DNA from: Lysobacter sp. KIS68-7
GTDB lineage: Bacteria > Pseudomonadota > Gammaproteobacteria > Xanthomonadales > Xanthomonadaceae
Direction: 5' to 3'
Length of the DNA stretch: 64,000 bases
NCBI RefSeq assembly: GCF_021284745.1
Contig: NZ_CP089925.1
Span: forward strand, 1,302,001 to 1,366,000
Shown: positions 39,730 to 48,578 of the stretch, piece by piece
How the letters are laid out: each line of letters begins with the position of its first letter
How positions within the stretch are numbered: the first letter of the stretch is position 1
Translations under genes and position numbers: made by a program
Notes under the pieces: generated by a model
Seen by the model: only the letters and a program-made list of their open reading frames with translations
Databases searched by the model: none
What the model was told of the DNA's origin: nothing

Positions 39730-40652
39730 AGTCCTGCTCCCCAACGATGTTGCCAGGCGATGCCGAGGGCATCGAAGTTGTTGCCCGTGCGCGCCGACAC
39801 GCCGCTGCTGGCGGCGAACTTGATCGAATCCAGGCGTCCCAGCGGGAACGCGTAAGTGACGCCGATGCGCCAGTTCTGCTGCAGGTCGTTGCGCACGTTG
39901 TCGTTGATCGAAGTGCGGCCGCCCGCGAAGTACGTGGTGTCGATCGACATCCACTGGCCGGTGCGAAAGCCGTAGATCGCATGGCCCTGCAGCGCCAGGA
40001 TCGGATCCTGCGAACGCGTGTTGCCGCCGAAGAAATCGTCGTTGTCGGTGAAGAACACGACGGCCGCCTGTGCTTCGAGCGTCCACGCGCCGAACGCTTT
40101 GGAGACGCCGATTTCGGGCTTGATCGTCCAGCGATGGCTGCTGATGTTGACGAGCTTCGAACCGTCGTACTGCCCCCAGGGCGGCGACACCTGCAGGCTC
40201 GCACCGATGATGAGGTCCTGCTTCCAGCCGCGGAAATCGCGCAGCGACAGGGCCGGCGCGCCATGCAGGTTGATCGACATGCGGAACGCGGGCCGGCCGA
40301 ATCCGTTGATGGTGCGCTCGACGGGCGCGCCGAGGTAATCGGCTTCGCCCGACAGGCGCGTGTACGGCAGGATCACGTCGAACTTGCCCGACTTGCCCCC
40401 AAGGTCGAGCACGCGCGCGTAGGCCACGACGAGGTTCGTCGAATCCAGGTTTGCATTGGTGAGCGGCAGCGATCCGTCGAACGACAGATCACCGCGGGTC
40501 TGGATGACACCGACGATCGCGAAGTTCACCCCGACGGGGGCGTTCGAATACGCGCGGGGCTCGATGTCCTGCGCGTGCGCCGCCCACGGCAATGCGGCGA
40601 ACGCGAACACGGCGAGTGCCGCGTACCGAATGCATCGACCGGGTGGGGGCAT
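39726..40652 (-). CDS. Outer-membrane channel protein, phenol-degradation MetA-like family
   Basis: This 308-residue exported beta-barrel protein has a signal peptide at about 1-27 (ALPWAAHAQ). The mature part has regularly spaced amphipathic strands with the family pattern seen in MetA-like putative transporters (PVGVNFAIVG, LPYTRLSGEADY, VSPPWGQYD, QDPILALQGHAIY, RIGVTYAFPLG). Its last base triplet overlaps the carbonic anhydrase start. The substrate is unknown. The annotation as aromatic-compound transporter is by family habit only. Confidence 0.82.
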   Translation of the reverse strand: MPPPGRCIRYAALAVFAFAALPWAAHAQDIEPRAYSNAPVGVNFAIVGVIQTRGDLSFDGSLPLTNANLDSTNLVVAYARVLDLGGKSGKFDVILPYTRLSGEADYLGAPVERTINGFGRPAFRMSINLHGAPALSLRDFRGWKQDLIIGASLQVSPPWGQYDGSKLVNISSHRWTIKPEIGVSKAFGAWTLEAQAAVVFFTDNDDFFGGNTRSQDPILALQGHAIYGFRTGQWMSIDTTYFAGGRTSINDNVRNDLQQNWRIGVTYAFPLGRLDSIKFAASSGVSARTGNNFDALGIAWQHRWGAGL

Positions 40653-40675
40653 GCGAGGCCATCCGAGGTCCCTTT

Positions 40676-40689
40676 GACGCTATAGCGTC
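40676..40689. promoter_or_regulatory. Perfect 14-bp palindrome upstream of the channel/anhydrase operon
   Basis: GACGCTATAGCGTC lies 23 bases upstream of the channel start codon and contains a TATAG core that could overlap a -10 region. It is a candidate operator. Confidence 0.45.
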
Positions 40690-40754
40690 GTGCGCAGGGA
40701 ATTGCGGCCGGAGTGCGGGCCGCTGGAAGGGGCTCGGAGGGGAAAAAACAGACG

Positions 40755-40831
40755 TGGTGGCTATGGGTGGACTCGAACCACCGACCCCAGCATTATGAGT
40801 GCTGTGCTCTAACCGGCTGAGCTACATAGCC
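40755..40831 (-). tRNA. tRNA-Met (CAT), elongator type
   Basis: A 77-base cloverleaf with encoded 3' CCA lies on the minus strand. The acceptor stem is GGCTATG with CATAGCC, the D-arm is GCTCAGCCGGTTAGAGC, and the anticodon stem CAGCA/TGCTG encloses the loop CTCATAA. The T-arm contains GGTTCGAGTCC. The sequence is very close to the E. coli elongator tRNA-Met. The first acceptor pair G-C rules out the initiator type. Confidence 0.97.
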
Positions 40832-40950
40832 ACGGAGAGCCGCGAATTATTCCTGCCGCAGGGGTATCGCGTCAACGGCCGGCCGCGCGCTTGTCGCTTC
40901 GCGGATCGCGTGGCAGAGTCGGACGCAGTGCATTTTTTGGAGTCCGCATC

Positions 40951-41562
40951 GTGATCGATCCGGACGGTTACCGCCCGAACGTGGGCATCGTGCTCATGCA
41001 CCCGGATGGTCGGGTGTTCTGGGCACGCCGCGTCCATCGCGACGGCTGGCAGTTCCCGCAGGGCGGGATGAATACGGACGAGACGCCGCTCGAGGCCATG
41101 TACCGCGAGCTGCGCGAGGAGACCGGCCTGCTTCCCGACCATGTCGCAGTCCTGGGCGTCACGCCCGGTTGGCTGCGCTATCGCCTGCCGCAGCGGGCCA
41201 TCCGCCGCAACGACCGGCTGGTCTGCATCGGCCAGAAGCAGGTGTGGTACCTGCTGCAGTTCACGGGCGAGGAGTCCGACCTGCAGCTGGACTGCACCGA
41301 GAAGCCCGAGTTCGACCACTGGCGCTGGGTGGACTTCTGGTACCCGGTCGACCACGTCGTGAACTTCAAGCGCAGCGTCTATGCCAGCGCCCTGAAGCAC
41401 CTGGCCCCGTTCGCGCGCCAGGTCGCAGGGGCTGTCGCGATCCCGCAGCTGGCCAAAGACCCGCGCCTGGACGCCCAGGGCGTCCCCCGGGCCCACCAGC
41501 GGCCGCGCCGGCGCAAGGCCGAAGCTGAGCGGAGCGGGGGTTCCGAACCCGGCGCCAATTGA
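40951..41562 (+). CDS. rppH: RNA pyrophosphohydrolase
   Basis: RppH removes pyrophosphate from the 5' end of mRNA and so starts 5'-dependent decay. The protein has 203 residues. The N-terminus [14 protein letters not shown] is the conserved RppH start, and the Nudix box [20 protein letters not shown] follows near residue 36. Further conserved parts are GQKQVWYLL and [16 protein letters not shown] 40951 is chosen because GGAG lies 8 bases upstream and because this is the conserved N-terminus. The C-terminal 30 residues are basic and probably disordered. Confidence 0.96.
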   Translation: MIDPDGYRPNVGIVLMHPDGRVFWARRVHRDGWQFPQGGMNTDETPLEAMYRELREETGLLPDHVAVLGVTPGWLRYRLPQRAIRRNDRLVCIGQKQVWYLLQFTGEESDLQLDCTEKPEFDHWRWVDFWYPVDHVVNFKRSVYASALKHLAPFARQVAGAVAIPQLAKDPRLDAQGVPRAHQRPRRRKAEAERSGGSEPGAN

Positions 41563-41578
41563 CAATGATTCGCATTCG
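41560..41578. promoter_or_regulatory. Fur-box-like site upstream of bfd
   Basis: TGACAATGATTCGCATTCG resembles the Fur consensus hexamers (GACAAT-GATTCG plus inverted CATTCG) and lies 58 bases upstream of the bfd start, directly after rppH. Iron-regulated expression of bfd is the usual arrangement. Confidence 0.6.
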
Positions 41579-41635
41579 TGGGGAAATGGCGCCAGTTCCC
41601 CGACAAGGGCCGCCCGACGGCCCACGAAGCGCCCC

Positions 41636-41839
41636 ATGTACGTGTGCATCTGCAACGGCGTCACCGACAAGGACATCCGCCAGGCCGCCGAATCCGGCTG
41701 CAAGACGGTGGCCGAGCTGACGATGCGCACCGGCTGCGGCGCCACCTGCGGCACCTGCCTGGACATGGCCGCCGAGCTTCTCGCCGCCGCGCGCCCGCAC
41801 GACACGGACTTCGACCTGCCGGTCCTCCAGGCCGCCTGA
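41636..41839 (+). CDS. bfd: Bacterioferritin-associated ferredoxin
   Basis: Bfd is a [2Fe-2S] protein that reduces the iron core of bacterioferritin to release iron. The 67-residue length fits. The four ligands are Cys4 and Cys6 (MYVCICNG) and the later pair in CGATCGTCLD (CxxC). The helix-turn-helix-like Fer2_BFD fold is typical. It stands 87 bases upstream of bfr on the same strand, with a hairpin between them. Confidence 0.96.
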   Translation: MYVCICNGVTDKDIRQAAESGCKTVAELTMRTGCGATCGTCLDMAAELLAAARPHDTDFDLPVLQAA

Positions 41840-41845
41840 TCCACC

Positions 41846-41868
41846 CGCGATGCAAACGCATCGCGTTT
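41846..41868 (+). terminator. Hairpin with short T-run between bfd and bfr
   Basis: CGCGATGC, loop AAAC, GCATCGCG, then TTT (41866-41868). It could be a weak terminator that lets bfd and bfr be expressed differently. Confidence 0.5.
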
Positions 41869-41926
41869 CGCCACCGTCCCGGCGACGGCGCTAGCATCCG
41901 CGCGAACGCCACGCACGGAGCAGCAC

Positions 41927-42397
41927 ATGAAGGGCGACCCCAAGGTCATCGAACATCTCAACCGGGCGCTCTACAACGAGCTCACCGCGATCAACCAGTA
42001 CTTCCTGCACGCCAAGATGCTGAAGAACTGGGGCCTGAAGGAACTCGCGGAGCACGAGTACAAGGAATCGATCGACGAGATGAAGCACGCCGACCGACTG
42101 GCCGAGCGCATCCTCTTCCTCGAAGGCCTTCCGAATTTCCAGGCGCTGGGCAAGCTGCGCATCGGCGAAAACCCGAAGGAGCTGCTGCAGGCCGACCTCG
42201 CGCTCGAACTCGAAGCACTCCCGGTGCTGCGCGAGGCGATCAGCTATTGCGAAAGCATCCGCGACTCGGTGAGCCGCCGCCTGTTCACCGACATCCTCGA
42301 TTCCGAGGAAGAGCACATCGACTGGATCGAAACGCAGCTCGACCTGATCAATCGCCTCGGCGAGCAGAACTACCTGCTCACCAAGCTCGAAGAGTAA
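41927..42397 (+). CDS. bfr: Bacterioferritin
   Basis: The 24-subunit heme ferritin stores iron in the cytoplasm. The protein has 156 residues. Ferroxidase ligands are Glu18 (NELTAIN), Glu51 and His54 ([10 protein letters not shown]), Glu94, Glu127 and His130 (SEEEHIDW), and the heme ligand is Met52. All are present, so the subunit should be catalytically active. The stop codon abuts the stop of the convergent hybrid-kinase gene with no space. Confidence 0.97.
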   Translation: MKGDPKVIEHLNRALYNELTAINQYFLHAKMLKNWGLKELAEHEYKESIDEMKHADRLAERILFLEGLPNFQALGKLRIGENPKELLQADLALELEALPVLREAISYCESIRDSVSRRLFTDILDSEEEHIDWIETQLDLINRLGEQNYLLTKLEE

Positions 42398-44905
42398 TCA
42401 GGCTTCCGCCGTGCGCCGCTTGCGCAGGCGCAGCTGCAGCGCGGCCTTCGCACGCTCGAATTCCTCCGTGAGGATCGCCACCGCCACCGCGGGGCGATCC
42501 AGCGTTTCCATGCGCGCGCCGAGTTCGATGCGCTTGGCCGCGGCCGAGAGCGCCATCGCGCCCAGGTTCGCGCTGGAGGATTTCAGCGAATGCGCTGCTT
42601 CGCGCAACGCGGAGAAGTCCGGCGCGAGCGCCGCGCGCTCGAGCTGCGCGAGCAGGTGCGGCGCATCTTCAAGGAACACCGTGATGATGCGTGACGCGTC
42701 CGCGCCGATGACGGCGTAGAGCTCTTCCAGCGCGCTGTCGTCGAGGACGGGATCGGCGGGCGTCGGAGTGGGCGGTGCAGTCGGCGTCGGCATGGTCATC
42801 GCCACCGGGGCATGCGCAGGCGTGGCTGCGCGATCGGGTTTGGGCAGGTCGAACGCGGGGAACGCGTCGAACGGCGAGGACACAGGCACGTCGGACGAAA
42901 TCGGGGCCGCCGTCTTCTCGAAGGGCTTCGGCGCGAACACCGGCATCTCCGGCGGCGTCGCCGCTTCCGGCGCCAGCACGCGCGCCAGCTCGCCCACCTG
43001 CGCGAACGCGGCGGCCGACGGCGTGCGCACCTTGCCCGCATCCTGCAACCAGCGACGCAGGCAGTGTTCCAGCTGGCCGCGCGTGACGGGCTTGGCGAGG
43101 TAATCGTCCATGCCCGCATCGAGGCAGCGTTGGCGGTCGCCCGCCATCGCATTGGCGGTCATCGCCACGATCGGCAGGTGCGGACCGGACGGATCGGCCG
43201 CTTCGACTTCGCGCCACTTGCGTGACGCGCTGTAACCATCGAGCACCGGCATCTGGCAATCCATCAGCACCAGGTCGTAACGGCCGTCGCGCATGCGCAA
43301 CAGCGCGGCCTCGCCGTTGGTGGCGGTGTCGCAATCCAGGCCGAGCACGCTCAGCAGGCGCTGCGCGACCAGCAGATTGACGGGGTTGTCTTCGACCAGC
43401 AGCACGCGCGCCTGGAAGTGCTTCTTCGCCGCGATCGCGGCTTCGGTCTTGGTCTCGGAAGAACCATCGGCGCGCGCGGAAGCGCGGCGCGAGAGCGCAA
43501 CGCGCAGCTCCGCATCCGGTGCCTGTCGCGGCAGCAGCGTCGCGCCGTTGTTCAATTCCTCGGCGACTTCGTCGTCGCCGTACAGGTAGACCAGGCGTAC
43601 TTCACCGAACATCGCGGTGCGCCCGACATTGCGATGCAAGGCAATCGCCGTATTGCGCATGCTCGGCAGGTCCGCGAGCACCACACCGTAGGTCCACGGC
43701 GGCCCTTGCGTCGCCGCGGCGCGCAGGCGATCGAGCGCTTCCTGCGTGTTCTCCACGGTCGTGACGCGCAGGCCCCAGTTCGGCAACAACATGCTCAGGC
43801 GGCTGCGCAGGCGCGCATCGGAGGTGAGCAGCAGCAGGCGCTGGCCACTGAGGTCCGCTTCACGCGTCGGCATGTCGCCGAGCACCTTGAGCAGCGGCAC
43901 TTCGAAATGGAAGGTGGCGCCGTGGCCCGGTTCGGACTGCACGCCGATGCGGCCGCCCATCAGGTCGACGATGCGATGGCAGATCGCCAGGCCCAGGCCC
44001 GTGCCGCCGTACAAACGCGTCGTCGAGGCATCGGCCTGCGTGAAGGCATGGAACAGGCGCGATTGCGCATCGGGCGCGATGCCGATGCCCGTATCCCGCA
44101 CTTCGAAGCGCAATTGATGCTGGCTCGTGGTTTCGCCCACGCGGCGCACCGTCACCGAAATCGAACCGCGCTCGGTGAACTTCACCGCGTTGCTGATCAG
44201 GTTCGTGAGCACCTGGCGCAGGCGCACCGGATCGCCGCGCACCGGCAGGCGCACGCCCGGATCCAGCTGCAGGTGCAGGCGCAGGCCCTTCGCATCGGCG
44301 GGGCGTTCCATCAGCTGCATGACCGCTTCGAGCAGGTCGCGCAGGTTGAAGTTGGTGGTTTCCAGTTCGAGCTTGTTCGCTTCGAGCTTGGAGTAGTCGA
44401 GGATGTCGTCGACGATGCGCAGCAACTGCTGCGAAGACGTGTAGGCCGTGCGTACCAGTTCGTGCTGGTCCGGCAGCAGGCGCGCATGCAGGAGCAGGTC
44501 GAGCATCGGCACGATGCCGTTCAGCGGCGTGCGGATCTCGTGGCTCATCGTCGCCAGGAATTCGCCCTTCGCCAGCACCGCCGACTCGGCGGCCTGCTTG
44601 GCCTTCGTCAGCTGCTGCTCGAGTTCGTGGTGGCGCGTGATTTCGCGCTGCAGCGCGTCCACTTCGGCCTGCCCGCGCTTCGCGCGCTCGGCGATGGCCA
44701 CCATCTGCGCATCGCGCCGATGCAGCACCCACACCACGATCACCAGCGCGACCAATGCGGTGAGCACGAACAACAGTGCGGCGGTCTGCCAGGGCCCTTG
44801 CAGGCCCGTGGCTTCGAGCAGGAGCGAGAGCGCTGCGCCGGCGGCGGCACCGAGCGCCAACCAGCGAGCGGTGAGCCAACGGCTGGGAGCGGTGTGGTCG
44901 GGCAT
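42398..44905 (-). CDS. Membrane hybrid histidine kinase with HPt domain
   Basis: This 835-residue sensor has two membrane helices at about 11-32 and 41-63 with almost no periplasmic loop between them, then a coiled coil (65-110). HisKA has His122 (TMSHEIRTPLNG), and HATPase covers about 235-345 (NLISNAVKFTE, DTGIGI, GGTGLGLAICH). A pseudo-receiver lies at about 365-490 and lacks a clear acceptor. A true receiver follows at about 515-640 (VLLVEDN, LMDCQMPVLDG, YLAKP), then a Pro/Ala-rich linker and a C-terminal HPt domain (AAHSLKSSSANLGA). The order resembles BarA/RpfC-type phosphorelay kinases. Its start overlaps the stop of the upstream c-di-GMP-type regulator gene (TGATG). Confidence 0.92.
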   Translation of the reverse strand: MPDHTAPSRWLTARWLALGAAAGAALSLLLEATGLQGPWQTAALLFVLTALVALVIVVWVLHRRDAQMVAIAERAKRGQAEVDALQREITRHHELEQQLTKAKQAAESAVLAKGEFLATMSHEIRTPLNGIVPMLDLLLHARLLPDQHELVRTAYTSSQQLLRIVDDILDYSKLEANKLELETTNFNLRDLLEAVMQLMERPADAKGLRLHLQLDPGVRLPVRGDPVRLRQVLTNLISNAVKFTERGSISVTVRRVGETTSQHQLRFEVRDTGIGIAPDAQSRLFHAFTQADASTTRLYGGTGLGLAICHRIVDLMGGRIGVQSEPGHGATFHFEVPLLKVLGDMPTREADLSGQRLLLLTSDARLRSRLSMLLPNWGLRVTTVENTQEALDRLRAAATQGPPWTYGVVLADLPSMRNTAIALHRNVGRTAMFGEVRLVYLYGDDEVAEELNNGATLLPRQAPDAELRVALSRRASARADGSSETKTEAAIAAKKHFQARVLLVEDNPVNLLVAQRLLSVLGLDCDTATNGEAALLRMRDGRYDLVLMDCQMPVLDGYSASRKWREVEAADPSGPHLPIVAMTANAMAGDRQRCLDAGMDDYLAKPVTRGQLEHCLRRWLQDAGKVRTPSAAAFAQVGELARVLAPEAATPPEMPVFAPKPFEKTAAPISSDVPVSSPFDAFPAFDLPKPDRAATPAHAPVAMTMPTPTAPPTPTPADPVLDDSALEELYAVIGADASRIITVFLEDAPHLLAQLERAALAPDFSALREAAHSLKSSSANLGAMALSAAAKRIELGARMETLDRPAVAVAILTEEFERAKAALQLRLRKRRTAEA

Positions 44906-47037
44906 CAGAGCACCGCGTTCTTGAAGTCGAAGTCGAGTTCGCTCGCCGCCTGTTGCACGAGGTTCCCCTGGATGAAGTCGATGCCGCTCATCCACAGCGT
45001 CGCCGCGGCTTGCGGATCCTCCACGCTGTGGCCGATCACCTGCAGGCCGTTGCGATGCGCGCGATCGATGGAGGTGCGCATCGCATCGCGCAGCGCGCCG
45101 GTCTCGTTGCCGATCGCATAACGCGCGGACAAACGCAGGTAACCCAGCGGCAACTGCGAGAGCAGCGAATCGGCGTCCGGGCTGTGCTCGTACTGGCTCA
45201 GGCAGAACTGCACGCCCACCGGCACCATCTGCTCGCAGAACTGCCGCAGCGTCACCGAATGGATCAGCGCATCGGCCAGGCGGATGTCGACGACGAGCGA
45301 GGGACCTTCGAGCCCGCGCACCGCGATGGCGGACGCGAGCCATTCGGCATAGGCCTCGCGCGCGAGCGTGCGCGGCGATTGCGGCACGAACAGGCGCACC
45401 GGGCGGCCCTGCGCACGGCGTTGCTGCAGCACGTCCAGGCCGCGCTCGAGCACCCAGCGGTCGATGTCATGGATCAGGCCGGCGGTTTCCGCCGCGGGCA
45501 CGATTTCCGCGGCGTTGTGCACCGTGCCGTCGGGCGCGCGCATGCGCAGCAACGTCTGGTATTGCGCCTCTTCGCCGCCGGCGACGGCGACGATGGGCTG
45601 GAAGATCAATTCGAAGCGATCGTCGGCGAGCGCATCGCGCAGGTAGGCGGACAGGTCGCTGGTCTGCGTGCGATCCGGCGGCGCGTACGCGGACACGCCG
45701 ATGGCCTGCGAGCGCGCATGGCGCGCGGCCATCTCCGCGGCTTCCAGTACGCTGCCCGGATCGGTGAAGCCGTGGCGCAGTGCGGCGTAGCCGACCGTCG
45801 TGCGCAGACGCAGCGAATGCCCGTCGATCTCGAAATGATGCTGGCTGATGCCGTCGCGCCACTTGCGGGCAAGGGCATCCAGGCGCGCGTCGTCCACGTC
45901 CGGTGTGAACACCAGGAACGAGTGGTCGTTCAGGCGCGTGGCCGGGTAGGCGCCGGCGAGTTCGCCGAGGCGGCGGCCCGCTTCGGTCATCAGGTTTTCG
46001 AGCGCGGCGTAGCCGAAGCGATCCCGCAAGGTGGCGCTGCCTTCGACTTCGATGAAGTACACGCCGCCGCCGTGCACCGCTGGCAACGCGGCGCCGAGGC
46101 GTTGGAGCAGGTGCGGGCGCGCCATCAACCCGGTCGCCGGATGGCGGCTGGACTCGGACATGCGCTGCTTGCCGAGGGCACGTGCGCGCTTGACGCGGCT
46201 TTCGATCGCCGCGACCAGGTGGCGCGGTCGAATGGGTTTCTGCAGCAGGTCGTCGGCGCCCATCTCGAGCACTTCGAACTGCTTGTCGGGATCCGGATCG
46301 CCGGTGAGGAACACGATCGGCGTGTGCAGGAAGGCTTCGTGCTGGCGGATCATCTTCGTCAGCTCGGCGCCCGACAGGCCCGGCATGTGCAGGTCCATCA
46401 GCACCAGGTCCGGGCGCGTGCGCGTCATCGTGTCGATGACATCGCGCGGTTCCGACGCCACGAGCGCTTCGATGCCCGCGCCGTTGAGCACGCCCTCGGC
46501 GAACAGCGCCTGGGCGCGGTCGTCTTCCACGATCAGCACGCGATACGGCGGTTCGCCATCCCCGCCCACCGGGGGCAAGGGGGCCGGCGGCGGGACGTCG
46601 GGTTGCGACGGCGGCGCGGAGGCCGGCGCCTGGGCGGACGGCGGTGCCGCGTCTTCGCTCCAGCGACGCCAGTAGTGGGCCGGCGGTGTTTCGGCGCGCC
46701 CTTCGTCGCCCGGCTTGGCGGCGACCGGCAATTTCAGCAGCAATTGTTCGGCGGTGGCGATCATGGTCGCGGTCGCGCTCGCATCGGGCAGGCGTTGCGA
46801 CACGCGCGCGGCGGAGACCGGGCCGCGCAGCTGCGCGAGCGAACTCGCCCACTGCGGATCCAGGTGCGAGGCGACCGAATGCAGGCGCTCGATTTCGTGC
46901 GCGATCTGTTCGAACGAGCCTTCGTCCCAGCCCGTGCCGCGACGATTGCGCAAATGCTGGGCAAGCGTGTCGATGCCGCTGCGGAACTGCGACACGGGAT
47001 CGTTAGGCACGGTGTTTCTTGTCTTGGTGGCGGGCAT
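44905..47037 (-). CDS. Receiver-GGDEF-EAL protein with degenerate catalytic motifs
   Basis: This 710-residue cytoplasmic protein has an N-terminal helical, HPt-sized region (about 1-120) and a Pro-rich linker (125-165). A receiver with intact acceptor covers about 170-290 (LIVEDD, LVLMDLHMPGLSG, LQKP). The GGDEF domain covers about 310-440, with the active loop replaced by RLNDHSFLVF; the EAL domain covers about 455-700, with EAL replaced by QTL (AQYQTLLRM) and the later motifs also lost (LRLS for VKID-type, HSVED for EGVE). Neither cyclase nor phosphodiesterase activity is expected; it could still bind c-di-GMP, as FimX and LapD do. ATG 47037 is used; an in-frame TTG at 47061 is possible. 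It pairs with the overlapping kinase gene. Confidence 0.9.
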   Translation of the reverse strand: MPATKTRNTVPNDPVSQFRSGIDTLAQHLRNRRGTGWDEGSFEQIAHEIERLHSVASHLDPQWASSLAQLRGPVSAARVSQRLPDASATATMIATAEQLLLKLPVAAKPGDEGRAETPPAHYWRRWSEDAAPPSAQAPASAPPSQPDVPPPAPLPPVGGDGEPPYRVLIVEDDRAQALFAEGVLNGAGIEALVASEPRDVIDTMTRTRPDLVLMDLHMPGLSGAELTKMIRQHEAFLHTPIVFLTGDPDPDKQFEVLEMGADDLLQKPIRPRHLVAAIESRVKRARALGKQRMSESSRHPATGLMARPHLLQRLGAALPAVHGGGVYFIEVEGSATLRDRFGYAALENLMTEAGRRLGELAGAYPATRLNDHSFLVFTPDVDDARLDALARKWRDGISQHHFEIDGHSLRLRTTVGYAALRHGFTDPGSVLEAAEMAARHARSQAIGVSAYAPPDRTQTSDLSAYLRDALADDRFELIFQPIVAVAGGEEAQYQTLLRMRAPDGTVHNAAEIVPAAETAGLIHDIDRWVLERGLDVLQQRRAQGRPVRLFVPQSPRTLAREAYAEWLASAIAVRGLEGPSLVVDIRLADALIHSVTLRQFCEQMVPVGVQFCLSQYEHSPDADSLLSQLPLGYLRLSARYAIGNETGALRDAMRTSIDRAHRNGLQVIGHSVEDPQAAATLWMSGIDFIQGNLVQQAASELDFDFKNAVL

Positions 47038-47099
47038 CGATTCCCCCGGCGTTGCCGCCAATTATCGCTTCGTCCCCATGAGGGGAATGCACGGATTAA

Positions 47100-47115
47100 G
47101 GCCGCTTGGGCGGCC
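47100..47115 (-). terminator. Weak terminator-like hairpin after the DUF4126 gene
   Basis: On the minus strand GGCCGC, loop CCAA, GCGGCC is followed by TTAAT. It lies 29 bases past the stop at 47145. Confidence 0.35.
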
Positions 47116-47144
47116 AATGCAACGCATTTTGCGTGATGCCGTCC

Positions 47145-47750
47145 TCATTGCGGCACATTGGTCGACGCAGTGGTCGATTTCGGACCAAACAGGGCACGCC
47201 GCACGCGCCGCCACAGCCACCACACCGCAGCCGCGACGGTCACGCTGATCGACACCACGATCGCCAACGCGATCCAGGGATGCGCGAACGCAAGCGCGAG
47301 GCCGCCGACCACCGTGACGTCTTCGGCCGCCGAGGCCGTCCAGTTGCTGACCGGCTCGGGCGACGTATTCAGCAAGGCGCGCGATCCGGCCTTGAGCACG
47401 TGGCTGGTCAAGGCCACGCCGGCACCGGTGGCGAGCATGCCGGCGCCGAGGCTGCCGTCGGGCGAGAGCGTCGCCGCGGCGAGGAACGCACCGACCGGCA
47501 CGCGCAGCAGCGTGTGCAGCAGGTCCCACCCCGAATCGACCCCGGGGATCTTGTCCGCGAAAAATTCCGCCCCCGCCAGCACGCCCGACACGCCCAGCAC
47601 CCAGGGCGACTGCGCCACGTGCAGCGCAGGCGGCAGGTCCAGCCAGCCCAGCATCCCGGCGATGCCCAGGCCGAAGACCGTCAGGTACACGCGGATGCCC
47701 GCGAGCCAGGCCAGCAGGATGCCGATGGCGAAAAGTTGGGGCTCGGTCAT
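47145..47750 (-). CDS. DUF4126 membrane protein
   Basis: This 201-residue inner-membrane protein has about five hydrophobic segments (for example residues 8-32, 47-62, 83-100 and 160-185) and the DUF4126 pattern RVYLTVFGLGIAG, FFADKIPGVDSGWDLLHT and AEDVTVVGGL. The C-terminal tail is basic, then polar. ATG 47750 is the natural start. No function is established for the family. It is divergent from the DUF6776 gene with 91 bases between. Confidence 0.88.
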   Translation of the reverse strand: MTEPQLFAIGILLAWLAGIRVYLTVFGLGIAGMLGWLDLPPALHVAQSPWVLGVSGVLAGAEFFADKIPGVDSGWDLLHTLLRVPVGAFLAAATLSPDGSLGAGMLATGAGVALTSHVLKAGSRALLNTSPEPVSNWTASAAEDVTVVGGLALAFAHPWIALAIVVSISVTVAAAVWWLWRRVRRALFGPKSTTASTNVPQ

Positions 47751-47841
47751 GGACGTTCCCTCCGCGTGGGTCGCATCTGGCGACTTACACTCCCGGACCC
47801 GAGTATAGGCAGCCCGGCCGCCCCCGCCCCGTGGAGTCCCC

Positions 47842-48576
47842 GTGGAACCGAACGCCCGGCAAAGTCCCCAATTCGAAGTCGTCCGTCGCAGCCCGGGCCG
47901 CGTTCCCGCGTGGACGGTCGCCCTGTCGTCCTTCGTGCTCGGCCTGCTGATCGGCGGCATCGCGATGTGGTTCATCCGCGCGCCGGAGGCCGGTTCGCCC
48001 GCCGCGCGGATGGCGGAAACGGAGCAGCGGCTGAAAGGCCAGCAGGCGCAGGTGGCGCAGTTGCAGCAGCGCATCGCCACGCTCACGCGCTCCGACCAGA
48101 TCTCGCGCGATGCCAACCGCGACGTGCAGGCGATGCTCGAGGACAAGGACGAGCAGATCTCGGGCCTGAAAGCCGACGTCGCCTTCTACGAGCGCTTCGT
48201 CGGCAGCGGCGGCGAACGCAAGGGGCTGTCGGTGCATTCGGCGGAATTCGAAGCCGAAGCGGGGGGGAGCTGGCGGTACGAGGTCGTGCTCACGCAAAGC
48301 CTCAATCGCGGCGCGGTGAGCCAGGGCGAGATGCGCTTCGACGTGGAAGGCGTGCAGAACGGCAAGCTTTCGACCGTGAAGTGGGACACGCTGCAACAAA
48401 CCCCCGGCGCTGCCGGGCAAAAATACACATTCCGCTATTTCCAGCGGCTCGGCGGCAGCATCGTCCTGCCGCAGGGGTTCACGCCGCAGCGCGTCAAGGT
48501 GTCGCTGCGGGGACAAGGCGCGAACGTCGATGCGGCGTTCGCGTGGACATTGAAGTCGACACCCGGGGAGCAGTAA
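47842..48576 (+). CDS. DUF6776-type membrane-anchored coiled-coil protein
   Basis: This 244-residue protein has a cytoplasmic N-terminus, one membrane helix at about 23-45, a coiled coil at about 55-115 (QQAQVAQLQQRIATL and similar heptads) and a C-terminal beta-rich periplasmic domain (EVVLTQSLNRG, KYTFRYFQRLGG). It starts at GTG 47842 with GGAG 5 bases upstream. It sits 2 bases before bactofilin, a pairing conserved in Xanthomonadaceae, which suggests a shared role at the envelope. Function otherwise unknown. Confidence 0.85.
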   Translation: MEPNARQSPQFEVVRRSPGRVPAWTVALSSFVLGLLIGGIAMWFIRAPEAGSPAARMAETEQRLKGQQAQVAQLQQRIATLTRSDQISRDANRDVQAMLEDKDEQISGLKADVAFYERFVGSGGERKGLSVHSAEFEAEAGGSWRYEVVLTQSLNRGAVSQGEMRFDVEGVQNGKLSTVKWDTLQQTPGAAGQKYTFRYFQRLGGSIVLPQGFTPQRVKVSLRGQGANVDAAFAWTLKSTPGEQ

Positions 48577-48578
48577 CG

